Part shown: positions 12,184 to 24,638 of the stretch, piece after piece
Position numbering within the stretch: the first letter of the stretch is position 1
Layout: each line of letters opens with the position of its first letter
From: Leuctra nigra
Lineage: Eukaryota; Arthropoda; Insecta; Plecoptera; Leuctridae
NCBI GenBank assembly: GCA_934045905.1
Contig: OW203764.1
Location: forward strand, 33,273,629-33,337,628
Direction of reading: 5' to 3'
Length of the DNA stretch: 64,000 bases
The notes under the pieces: model-generated
The model's input: only the letters and a program-made list of their open reading frames with translations
Told to the model about the DNA's origin: nothing
The model's database searches: none
Position numbers and translations under genes: made by a program

Positions 12184-13544
12184 TCTGCTATTAATTATTT
12201 AAATAATTCTTAAACACTGTATGTTATGAAGAAAGTATTTTAATAGGTATTTCATAATAAATTGAATACAGAAAATCATCTGTCTGAGAAATTGAAGCTG
12301 TTAATAATGACCGTAAAGATTATTGTATACAAAACTGTGCGTAATGGGAGGGTTGCTAAGGTGTCGAATTCTAGACGCAGAGGGGCGTAAGTCCGTCTTG
12401 TTAATACATTCCCTCGAGCTCGTGTGTTGGCGCTTGAGCCAACTTGCTTACATCCCCTGTGAGCGGCAAATGATGGGAGGGTCGCCTAATGAGTCGAGTT
12501 CTAGACGCGGTCCTAATAGGTCTGTAGAAGGTAAATCGATGGTCTGCGGGGGCATGTATTTAAAATTTTGGCCCAATTTTGAGTATAAAGTTCGGCGTTA
12601 CAATTTCAAAAATCGACTAGCTGAGAATTTCTAGTATTTTTTATTTTTCTTCACTCAATATCGAGCTGGGACCTACCCTCTTTTTTAAAAAATGTCTCGT
12701 ACTTTCGCTCTCAAAAGGACAAAAAAACTAATTTTTAAGGCCCATTTCGGCGCCATCTTGAATTAGTGAGTCGGCGTTATGTCCATCGGAATCGACGTGT
12801 AAGCATTAGTTAAGTTTTGCATATTCAAGTATTTCCTCCAAAAATTGCAAGCGATGTGCTCAAACTCGATTTTCGATAAATAATCTGGAGCTACCTCCGT
12901 CTGGAGCTGCTTTGTCTTGTTCTCGGATCTGTTACATTTTCAAAAAACCTTTCAAAACCCCAAAGTTCCTTCAATTGCATCGCAAATAGACTCTTCTTAT
13001 CGCAAATGTCTTCATGATTAACAGTTTTCCTATGTGTACCTACCTGTTTAAAACCACGAATTCCCAAGAATTTTGCCGCTTTTGAAAAATATCGACTTTT
13101 GACAATGTCGTTGATAATAAGATCACTATCGATTTTTCCTGTTTTAAAATTGCAGTTAATTTGCAGCTTAGAATTCTCATAGACAACGTACCTACATAGC
13201 AATATAAAAATATCCGGGACGTGTCATGTGAACATTGCAGGCAAAGCGGTGATATTTAAATTGAAAAAGCAACATGTAAAAACTCTCTTTGTGATCGCAT
13301 CTTTATTCATTTTACTTTTTAATCATTCGGATATAAGTTAAAAATTAACCCAAAATATAAGTAAGTGTCGTCGCATGACATGAGAAATTAATATTACAAT
13401 ATAAGATACTTCGGAAAGACGGTAAAGGTTGGCAAGTCTCATTACACACTCGTGGAGAGAATCAAACATATTACTCATGTTCGAAGTAAACTGAAACCCC
13501 TAACCACGCAGAAAATGGAAACCTTCTTATGGCGATAAACACTC
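12184..13544. other. No gene seen; short two-unit direct repeat
   Basis: The phrase TGGGAGGGTTGCTAAG...TTCTAGACGC at about 12345 recurs about 128 bp later as TGGGAGGGTCGCCTAATG...TTCTAGACGC. A 103-codon frame crosses both copies but has no recognisable features. The rest is AT-rich sequence without structure I can name. Confidence 0.45.
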
Positions 13545-13650
13545 CTACCTTCAGTTCAAGGTCGAAGCTCTAGGACCTCAGATAATGCGGTGTGTGCGTA
13601 TCGGTGATACACAACAGTTCAGTGAAGCAAATCTAATGCATGTGTATAAA
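13545..13650 (-). repeat. Inverted copy of the 4905-5008 block
   Basis: Contains the complement of CACACCGCATTATCTGAGGT and matching flanks. It lies about 175 bp before the 31-unit satellite. Confidence 0.7.
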
Positions 13651-13824
13651 ACAAGGAAAAACTATCAAGCAATTGTTTCAATAAATCCCAAACTCGTCCA
13701 TATTTACTCCTAATATTATGAAAGTAGATTTACATAGCATTGGTCATTCGTTTACGGATAATCATTACTAAACAATATCCTCATTTTGAGTTTGAATCAA
13801 TATATTGAACTTTCTGAATTTCTT

Positions 13825-16800
13825 CAAGGTCTTTTGGGTAGTTTTATCGCATACACATTGTTGAATTTAAAATAACAATACGAGGTCGTCTGTGTGTTAA
13901 TACACGCCAATCCCATTTCTCAGTTGTATCTGAAGTCTTCTGGCTATCGCATACACATTGTTGAATTTAAAATAACAATACGAGGTCGTCTGTGTGTTAA
14001 TACACGCCAATCCCATTTCTCAGTTGTATCTGAAGTCTTCTGGCAATCGCATACACATTGTTGAATTTAAAATAACAATACGAGGTCGTCTGTGTGTTAA
14101 TACACGCCAATCCCATTTCTCAGTTGTATCTGAAGTCTTCTGGCAATCGCATACACATTGTTGAATTTAAAATAACAATACGAGGTCGTCTGTGTGTTGA
14201 TACACGCCAATCCCATTTCTCAGTTGTATCTGAAGTCTTCTGGCTATCGCATACACATTGTTGAATTTAAAATAACAATACGAGGTCGTCTGTTTGTTAA
14301 TACACGCCAATCCGATTTCTCAGTTGTATCTGAAGTCTTCTGGCTATCGCATACACATTGTTGAATTTAAAATAACAATACGAGGTCGTCTGTGTGTTAA
14401 TACACGCCAATCCCATTTCTCAGTTGTATCTGAAGTCTTCTGGCTATCGCATACACATTGTTGAATTTAAAATAACAGTACGAGGTCGTCTGTGTGTTGA
14501 TACACGCCAATCCCATTTCTCAGTTGTATCTGAAGTCTTCTGGCAATCGCATACACATTGTTGAATTTAAAATAACAATACGAGGTCGTCTGTGTGTTGA
14601 TACACGCCAATCCCATTTCTCAGTTGTATCTGAAGTCTTCTGGCTATCGCATACACATTGTTGAATTTAAAATAACAATACGAGGTCGTCTGTGTGTTAA
14701 TACACGCCAATCCGATTTCTCAGTTGTATCTGAAGTCTTCTGGCTATCGCATACACATTGTTGAATTTAAAATAACAATACGAGGTCGTCTGTGTGTTGA
14801 TACACGCCAATCCGATTTCTCAGTTGTATCTGAAGTCTTCTGGCAATCGCATACACATTGTTGAATTTAAAATAACAATACGAGGTCGTCTGTGTGTTGA
14901 TACACGCCAATCCGATTTCTCAGTTGTATCTGAAGTCTTCTGGCTATCGCATACACATTGTTGAATTTAAAATAACAATACGAGGTCGTCTGTGTGTTGA
15001 TACACGCCAATCCCATTTCTCAGTTGTATCTGAAGTCTTCTGTAGTTTAGTTCTATCGCATACACATTGTTGAATTTAAAATAACAATACGAGGTCGTCT
15101 GTGTGTTAATACACGCCAATCCGATTTCTCAGTTGTATCTGAAGTCTTCTGGCTATTGCATACACATTGTTGAATTTAAAATAACAATACGAGGTCGTCT
15201 GTGTGTTGATACACGCCAATCCGATTTCTCAGTTGTATCTGAAGTCTTCTGGCTATCGCATACACATTGTTGAATTTAAAATAACAATACGAGGTCGTCT
15301 GTGTGTTAATACACGCCAATCCGATTTCTCAGTTGTATCTGAAGTCTTCTGTAGTTTAGTTCTATCGCATACACATTGTTGAATTTAAAATAACAATACG
15401 AGGTCGTCTGTGTGTTGATACACGCCAATCCGATTTCTCAGTTGTATCTGAAGTCTTCTGGCTATCGCATACACATTGTTGAATTTAAAATAACAATACG
15501 AGGTCGTATGTGTGTTAATACACGCCAATCCGATTTCTCAGTTGTATCTGAAGTCTTCTGTAGTTTAGTTCTATCGCATACACATTGTTGAATTTAAAAT
15601 AACAATACGAGGTCGTATGTGTGTTGATACACGCCAATCCGATTTCTCAGTTGTATCTGAAGTCTTCTGGCTATCGCATACACATTGTTGAATTTAAAAT
15701 AACAATACGAGGTCGTCTGTGTGTTGATACACGCCAATCCCATTTCTCAGTTGTATCTGAAGTCTTCTGGCTATCGCATACACATTGTTGAATTTAAAAT
15801 AACAATACGAGGTCGTCTGTGTGTTGATACACGCCAATCCGATTTCTCAGTTGTATCTGAAGTTTTCTGGCTATCGCATACACATTGTTGAATTTAAAAT
15901 AACAATACGAGGTCGTCTGTGTGTTGATACACGCCAATCCCATTTCTCAGTTGTATCTGAAGTCTTCTGTAGTTTAGTTCTATCGCATACACATTGTTGA
16001 ATTTAAAATAACAATACGAGGTCGTCTGTGTGTTGATACACGCCAATCCGATTTCTCAGTTGTATCTGAAGTCTTCTGGCAATCGCATACACATTGTTGA
16101 ATTTAAAATAACAATACGAGGTCGTCTGTGTGTTGATACACGCCAATCCGATTTCTCAGTTGTATCTGAAGTCTTCTGGCTATCGCATACACATTGTTGA
16201 ATTTAAAATAACAATACGAGGTCGTCTGTGTGTTGATACACGCCAATCCGATTTCTCAGTTGTATCTGAAGTCTTCTGGCTATCGCATACACATTGTTGA
16301 ATTTAAAATAACAATACGAGGTCGTCTGTGTGTTAATACACGCCAATCCCATTTCTCAGTTGTATCTGAAGTCTTCTGGCTATCGCATACACATTGTTGA
16401 ATTTAAAATAACAATACGAGGTCGTCTGTGTGTTGATACACGCCAATCCGATTTCTCAGTTGTATCTGAAGTCTTCTGGCAATCGCATACACATTGTTGA
16501 ATTTAAAATAACAATACGAGGTCGTCTGTGTGTTGATACACGCCAATCCCATTTCTCAGTTGTATCTGAAGTCTTCTGGCAATCGCATACACATTGTTGA
16601 ATTTAAAATAACAATACGAGGTCGTCTGTGTGTTGATACACGCCAATCCCATTTCTCAGTTGTACCTGAAGTCTTCTGGCTATCGCATACACATTGTTGA
16701 ATTTAAAATAACAATACGAGGTCGTCTGTGTGTTAATACACGCCAATCCCATTTCTCAGTTGTATCTGAAGTCTTCTGTAGTTTAGTTTTATCGCATACA

Positions 16801-16964
16801 CATTGTTGAATTTAAAATAACAATACGAGGTCGTCTGTGTGTTGATACACGCCAATCCGATTTCTCAGTTGTATCTGAAGTCTTCTGGCTATCGCATACA
16901 CATTGTTGAATTTAAAATAACAATACGAGGTCGTCTGTGTGTTAATACACGCCAATCCGATTTA
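13825..16964. repeat. 100/109-bp satellite array, 31 units
   Basis: The marker CGAGGTCGT begins at 13881 and recurs every 100 bp. It shifts by 109 bp at five places (before 15090, 15399, 15608, 16017 and 16826), where TGTAGTTTAGTTCTATCG replaces TGGCTATCG. Units are otherwise over 97% identical, with three two-state positions: GGCTATC/GGCAATC, GTTAATAC/GTTGATAC and CCCATTT/CCGATTT. The last unit is cut off at GCCAATCCGATTT. There are no spacers and no coding. Confidence 0.96.
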
Positions 16965-17884
16965 AATTTAAATTCAACGTTTAAATTACAACATTTTAAG
17001 ACACAAGACGCAAGTCTGTCAAATATAACAATATAGAATGTTTTTCAAGATGTTACAAGTTATATATAATACAACAAAAAATATACACATTTGTGAAATT
17101 GTATTCAATAACATTTTACGTGGATTTCCCCCCTCTATAAAAATATCAATACGTAGTCAGTTACTGCAGTTAGAAACTTGTCTATTTCGCACGTATGTGA
17201 CATTTGTTTTATGTAATAGTTACATTGTTTAACGTTATTATTATTATTTTCCGGTAATCATTTGGTACGTACACGATTTTAGCATACGCACGATATTACG
17301 TACTTTTTAAAAAAACATACGATTATCTTCAACAGAGTAATACGATATTTAATTGTTTAGTCATTGCTCCAATGTTGTTATCTTAATTTATTTGCTGGTT
17401 TCTATGCATGTAACATAGGTGTACCTAACAATTGAACGTATTAATAAATAGTTTACAAAACTATACGTTTTTATTTTTTATGACCTCACATTGTATTGGC
17501 TTAGGCGGTCGCGCTGTGTGTATTTCAAATATTTGAATGCCGTCATGTCATTGGCTGATTCGAATTTAAAGGGAACTCCACAAAATGCATGTCCGAAAAA
17601 GGAGCTCACATGCTGCGGTCACTACGCGTCATGGGTGTGTACGAAGTGTGTGAAAACTATTCGAGCGCCGCCCTGGTGGGAACACACCTCAACTACGAAA
17701 ACAGACAAATCTATCAATGTGAGCTCATAGCTGAAACTCGGTAGGAAGGCCTTATTTATCATTTAGCATTGATTCCCTATACTAAACAATCCGAGCTCAG
17801 GGGGTCTGAGCTCACATTGAAAATGGACCTCACATTCCTGTTGTGTATTCACCCGCCTGAGCTCACATTGATAGCTTTGTCAAC
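16965..17884. other. No gene seen; repeated GAGCTCACATTGA phrases
   Basis: From about 17570 to 17880 the phrase GAGCTCACATTGA or its complement occurs about four times, as does AACACACC-type sequence. These resemble the unit motif of the 3375-4285 satellite. Short open frames are present (for example at 17491-17730, with several Cys residues) but no splice context or similarity supports them. Confidence 0.45.
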
Positions 17885-17885
17885 A

Positions 17886-17937
<52 letters not shown>

Positions 17938-17946
17938 GACAGACAG
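17885..17946. repeat. (CA)n(GACA)n microsatellite
   Basis: About 24 CA dinucleotides followed by about four GACA units. Confidence 0.95.
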
Positions 17947-18313
17947 AACTGGGTAACTATAAGTAAGATAAACCAAACATTAGGAAGAAAAAACGTAATT
18001 TGTTGATCAGATTTTTTACATGATCTTCATCCAGACTAATTCATTGACAATTTGTTTTATTTTTTGTCGTCTGCTCCCGACTGGACTCGGCTATAAAGAT
18101 TCTTTGTTCTCTAATAAATGACACAAGGAGTTTGCCAACACTTTTCGTAAACATATTCTTCGCTTTATGATTCATATTATTTGAATTTTCAATTTCTTAA
18201 TACGGAATACAATTTTGGTATATTTATTTGCACTTTTCTGTTCCTTTATACTCAATCATAAACAAATAAATATAATTCAACTTCAAATTTGAAAGGATCA
18301 TAAGGATCACATT

Positions 18314-18600
18314 AAAAAAAAAAAAAAAAAATTAAAATATTTAAAATTAAATTAAAAAAAAATTAAAATTAAAAAAAATAAAAATAAAGCTTGGCGCATT
18401 GTGTCAAGAAGGGGGCAACATAAAAAGAAGATGTCGACCAAGGAGACGACGATAGAAAGAAGGAAGAAGAAGATGATGAAGGAGAAGAAGGAAGAAGTCA
18501 ACATGACGGTGCAAAAACAATGCGCCAAGCTTTATATTTTTTTTTTTTTATATTTTTTTTATTTTATTTAAATTTAATTTTTTTTTATTTGTATTTTAAG
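18314..18600. repeat. Foldback element with TTGGCGCAT core
   Basis: A/T-rich arms meet AAAGCTTGGCGCATTGT at about 18387 and its complement ACAATGCGCCAAGCTTT at about 18517, enclosing a purine-rich centre (GAAGGAAGAAG type). The TTGGCGCAT core and foldback layout recall the heads of the composite repeats at 28793, 30827, 37032, 51061 and 54008. Confidence 0.65.
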
Positions 18601-18694
18601 TTATGTAAAAAAATGTTTTTAAATTGATTTTGTTAACGTTTTTAAAATTTGAATACTTTCTATTTTTCGTTTTAAATGATTATAATTGTTTTAA

Positions 18695-19448
18695 GGTGGC
18701 TGGATCGATCGGTTTTCTGAAGTTTTGGAGAGCTTTCACTAATTTATTAAGTGTAAATAATACACGTTTATAAATTCTTTTAGTACATAATTTACTTTAA
18801 TTATATACTGGGTAGTTGAAATAGACAACATTTAAATGGTATTTATACGTTATCTTATTATTTATAGCAGTATTACTGCCCCAAAGAAGTTAGTTTTGAA
18901 TCGGATATTGAAGATTTTTCAATAATTTTAACAATACGGTACAATATGGCAACATCGTACTTTCGAAACTTGTATTTGTGCGGAATCATGATGGCTGAGC
19001 TTGCTGAGCTTACACCTAGAGTTTACTTTCATGAAAAGTCAAGGTATCTTTAGGAGGCATTTAGTGCCTTCTAACTACCTTGAGCACTCCCGTGTTGCCA
19101 AAAGTATTTTGACTTGATTCGCAATTTGAATTGAATCGCCTACAACTTTTTATTTAGCACACGATGATATTGGTTTATATTTTTTTAATGAAAGTAAATA
19201 GATCAAAGATTCTTTCTAATATAGGTTTTTTGAAAATCTATCGGGCCAATTAAATAAAATCTTCATTTGTAGCAAATTTCTAAAACCTGCCATAAGATAA
19301 CATAGGGAAAATACCTATTTCTTATTCGCCTATCTCGAAAACTAGACACGGGAAGTATTTTATTTTTTGAAGTGTTGTTTAGGGGATACCAATGAGTGAG
19401 TACAGCAAAATTGAACATCTGAAAAAATGGTCGATCGACCCAGCCACC
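18695..19448. mobile_element. TTAA-flanked inverted-repeat element
   Basis: Ends read GGTGGCTGGATCGATCG on the left and its near complement CGATCGACCCAGCCACC on the right. Both sides are flanked by TTAA (18691-18694 and 19449-19452), the target duplication typical of piggyBac-type transposons. The 754-bp interior is AT-rich with no transposase frame, so it is a non-autonomous copy. Confidence 0.7.
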
Positions 19449-19452
19449 TTAA

Positions 19453-20169
19453 AGTTTATACTATGACGGTTCACATAGAGATTTTCTCAATCTTAAATTT
19501 GGGCACAATGTTTGGTTTATAATGTCGTGCTTGGCGGCAGTAACTGGGCGAAATGATTTCACGAATTTTAAGTGCGAAAATGTTTCAACAATATATTATT
19601 GCTGGGACCTTCTTTTAGATCGCAATCCTTTTAGGGGGAAATGTGCTTGGCAGTCTATATACAAGTTTTTGTTTTTGTACAACATGTCACATGAGGTAAA
19701 AGTTTATAGCAGCTTTCATTGATGATTGAGTGTTACCTGTCATTGCATTGTTAACGCCAACAACGTCACTTCTTGTCTAAAGTTGTCTGTTTTTCTTCCA
19801 ATAGTTCCAAAGATAGTATAACGAAAGGGTCAATTTCTTTTGGTTGAATATGAGTTATCTCAACTTTTAAATTGTTAAAAGTTCAAAACTTTGAGTCATG
19901 TGAATAACGTAAATTGTAGGTGTATTGTTCCGGTGTAGACCGGAATTTGTGCGTCATCTCGTACTACGCATATTTGTTGCCAATTGGTAAACTGAAAGGT
20001 TCACGAAAGGATTGTAAATGCGTTTTTCTCAATTTTAAATTCTTCCAGGTTCACTTTTTTATGTCATATAACTCAATTGGTAAAGCGTGCAGATGTTTAC
20101 AACACATTTTAAATAAAATCAGAGTGGTTTTTGGAAGGCAATGTAACTTAAAAGAACAAAATTACTAAA
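19453..20169. other. No gene seen
   Basis: AT-rich sequence with short frames of 66 and 82 codons that lack splice context or recognisable motifs. Confidence 0.4.
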
Positions 20170-20302
20170 CTTTCCAGTTCCTGGAAACTTTCCAGGTAAC
20201 TTTCTAGTTCTTTATTTGAACGGAACTAGGAACTGAAACTAGTTCCTTTTTGTTCAATGGAACTGGAACAAGTTCCTTGTTTGAGGAACTTACCCAACAC
20301 TG
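20170..20302 (-). mobile_element. hAT-like terminal fragment
   Basis: On the minus strand the segment begins CAGTGTTGGGTAAGTTCC, a typical hAT-superfamily terminus, followed by repeated GGAAC/GTTCC sub-terminal motifs. I find no partner terminus within the window, so it is a fragment. Confidence 0.45.
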
Positions 20303-22072
20303 CTGTTTAGTTATAGTCCCACCATGGATTATACCTCAATTTCTTCATCCAGCAGTTTGAAAACGTACCAAAAATGGGTGTATGCAGAATATTATGTATA
20401 TTTAATTTTCTATTACATAGGGGTGGTTTCTTAAAATTTGGGGATGTTTGCGTAAGGGTGTAAGTACCGTACGGTATGGGTTATTTCAAATAGAATGTGT
20501 ATATCAAATTTTGTTTGAGATCGGTCAAAGGGTGTATATGGAGTATATAAGAAAGAACGTTCATACCAAGGAGCGTTTTCCTAGTTTATACATCGAGACA
20601 CTTATACTTATTTTAAAGGAATTACGGCAAAGGATGTGGCCATTTGATACTGCCTTGTTGTGAAAATTGATTTTGAAGATTTCAACCTAGAATTCCTTTA
20701 AGATTAACTATCTGAGCCACCTGGTGTTTATAGTGCTGGTGGGAAGGAGTAGGACGTATATCATTAACACAAAACACACCAACACACGAACAAACCAACA
20801 AAGAACGGTCAAACTTAATATACTGACTGATTGCCATGATACCAGAGAAGCTAAAGCACTATTTTTGCCGGAGAACAGTCACACAATCCTAGATCACACG
20901 CTTATAAATTCCCTAAGGTGTCTACCGCTTCCATCGGTAGTATGTAATTAAATAAAAATCAATGAACCTACACATATTTTGTTTAAATCTCACTAAACGA
21001 CAATTAACATTAAAAAATCTCTATTGATTTAAAAAAATGTATATGATAACAATGAGAAAAAGTAGTAACACGAATCGTTTTTTTATCTCCTCGGTCCCAT
21101 TCAGTGCGTACCTATACATTTAAAAAAAACTGTTGCTAGTCAAGACTCAAGTGAAAAAAACATTGTTTAATGTTTAGGTAATAAAATATCACTTTATCCA
21201 TTCTTAAGGAAAACACATGTCATATATAGTACGTCCAGCGAGCGTGTAGCCTTTCCTTTCATAAGATGAGCAGTATTGTTCGACCCTTGTTCGACCGTTA
21301 AGCTCTGACAAGATACAACTCTTTTTATGACCTGCCACCCCTTCCACCTACACTGTTGCCATTTTAAACAACTTTCCTTGTATTTTAAAAGCCAACTGCA
21401 TTGAAAGATATTTGGCACCACAACAAAACAACCCTTTCCAGAACACCTGCAGTCGTTGAGAGATATTTACAACCGCACACGCGTCAAAACACTCAGGATT
21501 ACAAGCTAAACCCATTGTTGAATTTTACACAGCATTTGCTGAACTGGCTACACGCTCACTGGACGTACTGTACAAGCAAATGTTCAATTTCTTTTAAAAT
21601 GTACCAAATATAGTTATGAATGTAATTTATGAATAAGATTTTTCTAAATTTATTTTGAATGAAATAGCTTTAAAGAAAAGTCCTTTACGAATACTAATTT
21701 TACCCTGGGGAAGCTTTCTTCGAACGGGTTGTGTGCTTACTCATTATCTTGAAGTATACAAGTTTACAATAAATAGTGTGAAAATAAGTTATTTGAAAAT
21801 ACAATTGTGCTAGAAGACAGCCTCCTACTGCAGCAGAATCTATTATTCTATTATGTTACATTCCAAAACAAGTGTCATCTACGTACATTTGTATTTCTTT
21901 TGTGTCAAGACAACATAGGAAACCAAACCTCTGATAATCACAACACAACCCCCACCCCTTATCCACCAGCCACTGAATGTTTATCTCTAGATCTGAATGT
22001 GCTTTGTGTATTTTCCAAGCAATGGATTCACGATATTAATTGACCTTTTATTATTTGTTTATTGATTATGGT
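20303..22072. other. No gene seen; solo Helitron-like 3' tip
   Basis: At about 20570-20589 the sequence GAGCGTTTTCCTAG followed by T matches the last 14 bases of the Helitron-like family, but the sequence before it does not. Elsewhere only short unsupported frames occur. Confidence 0.4.
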
Positions 22073-22073
22073 G

Positions 22074-22096
22074 TGTGTGTGGGGGGGGGGGGGGGT
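22074..22096. repeat. (GT)n plus G homopolymer
   Basis: Six to seven GT units run into about 16 G. Confidence 0.85.
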
Positions 22097-22851
22097 GTTT
22101 ATGTGTTTATTACGCATAGATCATACAATCAATTAGTCTACCGGTCCTTATTCCTGATGATGATGGCATATTGTTGATACATCTAATTGATTTATTGTTT
22201 GCGTTTCGATATTTTAGACAGAATGAATTATTTCGTGCATTTAGGTAGGTATTCTTTTAAAAATGCCATTACATATTGTTGATAATGTTTGTAAACTCAC
22301 AGACGGAAGATTCCGCGTGAGGCAATCGATTGGCGTCAGAATACAATACTATTGTTCATTGTGCGTAGTTAACCTATTATTCTTTATTCTACACAAAACG
22401 AAGTTTCCATACTCTCGAAACTGAAATAAATTAAGACATTATAATATTCATAGGTACGTGAAGTAGTAGAACTAAAGATTTCATTATGAAACGGAATCGA
22501 TGTCTGTTACTCGTTTGTTGTCTCAATACTTGGATATCCATAATAACTATCCAAACGAGTTTTCTCAAATGGTTGATACTACGTCATATTCTGTCGTCAT
22601 ATTGAGGTATATTTGAGGTTTGAATCTTTCAATGTGACAAAATTATGAAGTTCACCTAGAATTCTACGAGCGGCTAGAGACAGAAGGTGCTCCAGGCGGC
22701 GTAGGGCGCATAAGTTTTACTTGGCAGCCTAAGGAATAAAACTCTCTATGGGTAGACAAAATCGAACTGGCGAAAATTAAAACTGGGCAACTTAAAAAAA
22801 TAACTCTATGGTTAGGCAGAATTAAAACTTGTAAAAATTTCTAATAAAAAA

Positions 22852-22933
22852 CGACCACCCCGGCCGGAATCGAACCGGCGACCCCTAAGACCGTAAGCCA
22901 ATGCACTGTCCATTGCGCCACCAGGACGGCGAT
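22852..22933 (-). ncRNA. tRNA-Arg(ACG)-like sequence, SINE head or pseudogene
   Basis: The minus strand carries GTGGCGCAATGGA, which matches the D-arm of arthropod tRNA-Arg(ACG), an ACG in the anticodon position (CTTACGG), and a perfect T-arm, GCCGG TTCGATT CCGGC. The acceptor stem pairs only with several G-U pairs and the anticodon stem is disrupted. It is therefore a tRNA-derived relic, probably the head of a SINE. Confidence 0.6.
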
Positions 22934-23195
22934 ACTGAAAGCCGTTCGTAACCACTAAACTAGCAAATGGGCGAAGATTTCAACAAGACGCAATGTCGCT
23001 CCTCATACCTGCAGCATTACCTACGAACCTGATACTATCTGTGATCGCGATGGCAATCGGCGTGCCGCGATGGCGATGTTTCGGGTTATTGATGATCTAC
23101 ACAGCATCCCTCGACCTCTCATTTGAATATATATACTGGAAGGTATCATCGCTTACACAAATTAAAAAAGGATGATGTGAAAAAAAAGTTTTTCT

Positions 23196-23272
23196 AGGAT
23201 CGGGAATCGAACCCGTTATGCAGGAACACAAGCCAGCTGCCTCCGATAATTCAGCTATTCAGGCCGACAGGA
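23196..23272 (-). ncRNA. Second tRNA-like sequence, SINE head or pseudogene
   Basis: The minus strand has an A-box-like TGAATAGCTGAATTATCGG and a T-arm CGGG TTCGATT CCCG, spaced as in a tRNA. The anticodon loop reads CTTGTGT. The stems are imperfect. It lies about 260 bp upstream, in minus-strand terms, of the tRNA-Arg-like copy and in the same orientation. Confidence 0.5.
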
Positions 23273-23279
23273 TATGGAG

Positions 23280-24078
23280 TTGACAGCGAAGCTGCTGTGT
23301 TGGTAGATGAAGGGGAAGAGCGGAACGCTTAATATTGATAATTTTTCCACTTCCGGTTTGAAAATTTTGTTTTTTCTTGAAGTGGAGTGTCTAGCAATAC
23401 ATTGTCTTTAATGTTGCCAAATTTCAAAACTGTCGATGGACCCGTTTGACTTTTGAAAAAAATTTAAAATTTAAAATTGGATTAAATTCACTTCCGGTTA
23501 AAATATTTCAGATTTTCTTTCAGAAGTAGGCGTGAGAAGGGGGACTCTATGTGTCTCCCAAATTTCAACTCTCTAGACCAAACCGTGCAATCTGTAGAAA
23601 AGGGCAAAAGCAAATCGACGTGCCTAACTAGCCAGCCAGCATGAAAGTCAATCCTTGCATGTTTGAGGCCCAAAATTCACCCCGAAGGGATGATCGCAGC
23701 ACTTTGATATTTGGTTAGGTGTTGTCAGGTGGCTAAATATACCCGATAACCATGGTTTTCAACTTTCATTTCTCACTGCATGTATGCCTGTCGACACCTC
23801 GTTTCGACCACTTAAGCCGTTGCGGTATAAGTCTGTGGTAGTAGCTCGCACGTTGTATTAGAGCGGTGCTTGGCAGCGTCGAGCTAGCGCCCGACTAGAT
23901 GGCAACCTTATCGACTGAGCCATCGACTGTTCATTTACTTCCACTGTCACGTGGAAGTTGGCGATTGGAATTTTCGGCTCCAGGACTTTTTTGTGCTTCA
24001 AGGATTAGCATTGGCAGCATTGCAAGTTGACGCTCTTCCCAGTGGTGGGGCGGGGTAAGTGTAGGTCTAGTCACTAGT
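23280..24078. other. No gene seen
   Basis: A mixed stretch with phrases such as CACTTCCGGTTTGAAAAT that recall the bodies of the palindrome-headed composite repeats. No intact element or exon could be placed, although the next exon of the minus-strand gene might lie here or further left. Confidence 0.35.
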
Positions 24079-24247
24079 CAACAATGTGAGATTTCCCAAT
24101 TTTGAGATCCAGTAGGCCGAAAATGCCATGTTGTTGCTTACAGTAAAAGTGTTTGGTATGCTCCTCAGTTTATTAGGCATTTACGGTACATTTAGTGAGT
24201 GTGAGTGTACAGTACGACTTGGCTGGGTGGAGCGACCGCTCGACTAG
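24079..24247 (+). mobile_element. Composite repeat family, 3' end fragment
   Basis: Runs from CAACAATGTGAGATTTCCC to the family terminus GAGCGACCGCTCGACTAG followed by AT. Compare 30121, 32188, 38894 and 53089. Only the last 170 bp of the family are present, in the intron after exon 7. Confidence 0.75.
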
Positions 24248-24374
24248 ATTCGTCCATGATTCAATGGTCCAAAAGTAATGACGATTTTACCGAAGTAAAT
24301 ATTATCTCCAGTGTCTACTTCGAGTGCAGCCGACTCTTAAATGAACTCGGAATGAGATATTTGAATGAACTCAC

Positions 24375-24638
24375 TTCGTCTCCACAGCCGCGCGATGTCC
24401 GCATCGCTCACCAATAGCGGCGGGGCCTGCCGTGGTGCTCGCAGTGGGCCCTGCGGCTGGGCCTGTCGTTGTGCTCGCAGTGGGCCCTGCGGCGGGGCCT
24501 GCCGTGGTGCTCGCAGTGGGCCCTGCGGCGGGGCCTGCCGTGGTGCTCGCAGTGGGCCCTGCGGGGGGTGGGGGGCCTGCCGTGGTGCTCGCAGTGGGCC
24601 CGGGGCGGTCTGCTCGGCCATGTTGTTAGGAGGCGCAT
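24375..24638 (-). CDS. Exon 7 of the Pro/Ala-rich gene, with 36-bp coding repeats
   Basis: The exon is 264 nt, phase 1 to phase 1, with acceptor GTTGTCTTGTGCAG and donor GTGAGTTCAT. After APPNNMAEQ it holds five copies of a 12-residue, 36-bp unit of the type GPLRAPRQAPPQ, one copy lengthened by two residues and one with Gln substitutions. It then ends SDADIARLWRR plus one base. Its 5' flank matches exon 6 and its 3' end plus downstream intron match exon 5, so it looks like a hybrid of the two. No following exon could be identified to the left; the open phase-1 donor shows that one must exist. Confidence 0.7.

Noticed and set aside
13825..16964. CRISPR-like array
   Set aside because: The units abut with no variable spacers, are 100 bp long and lie in a eukaryotic genome; this is a satellite. 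The same applies to 3375-4285 and 60894-62348.
16839..17036. 65-codon frame at the end of the 31-unit satellite
   Set aside because: It is built from satellite units running into flanking sequence; it lacks any recognisable motif.
22852..22933. Functional tRNA-Arg gene
   Set aside because: The anticodon stem does not pair and the acceptor stem relies on several G-U pairs.
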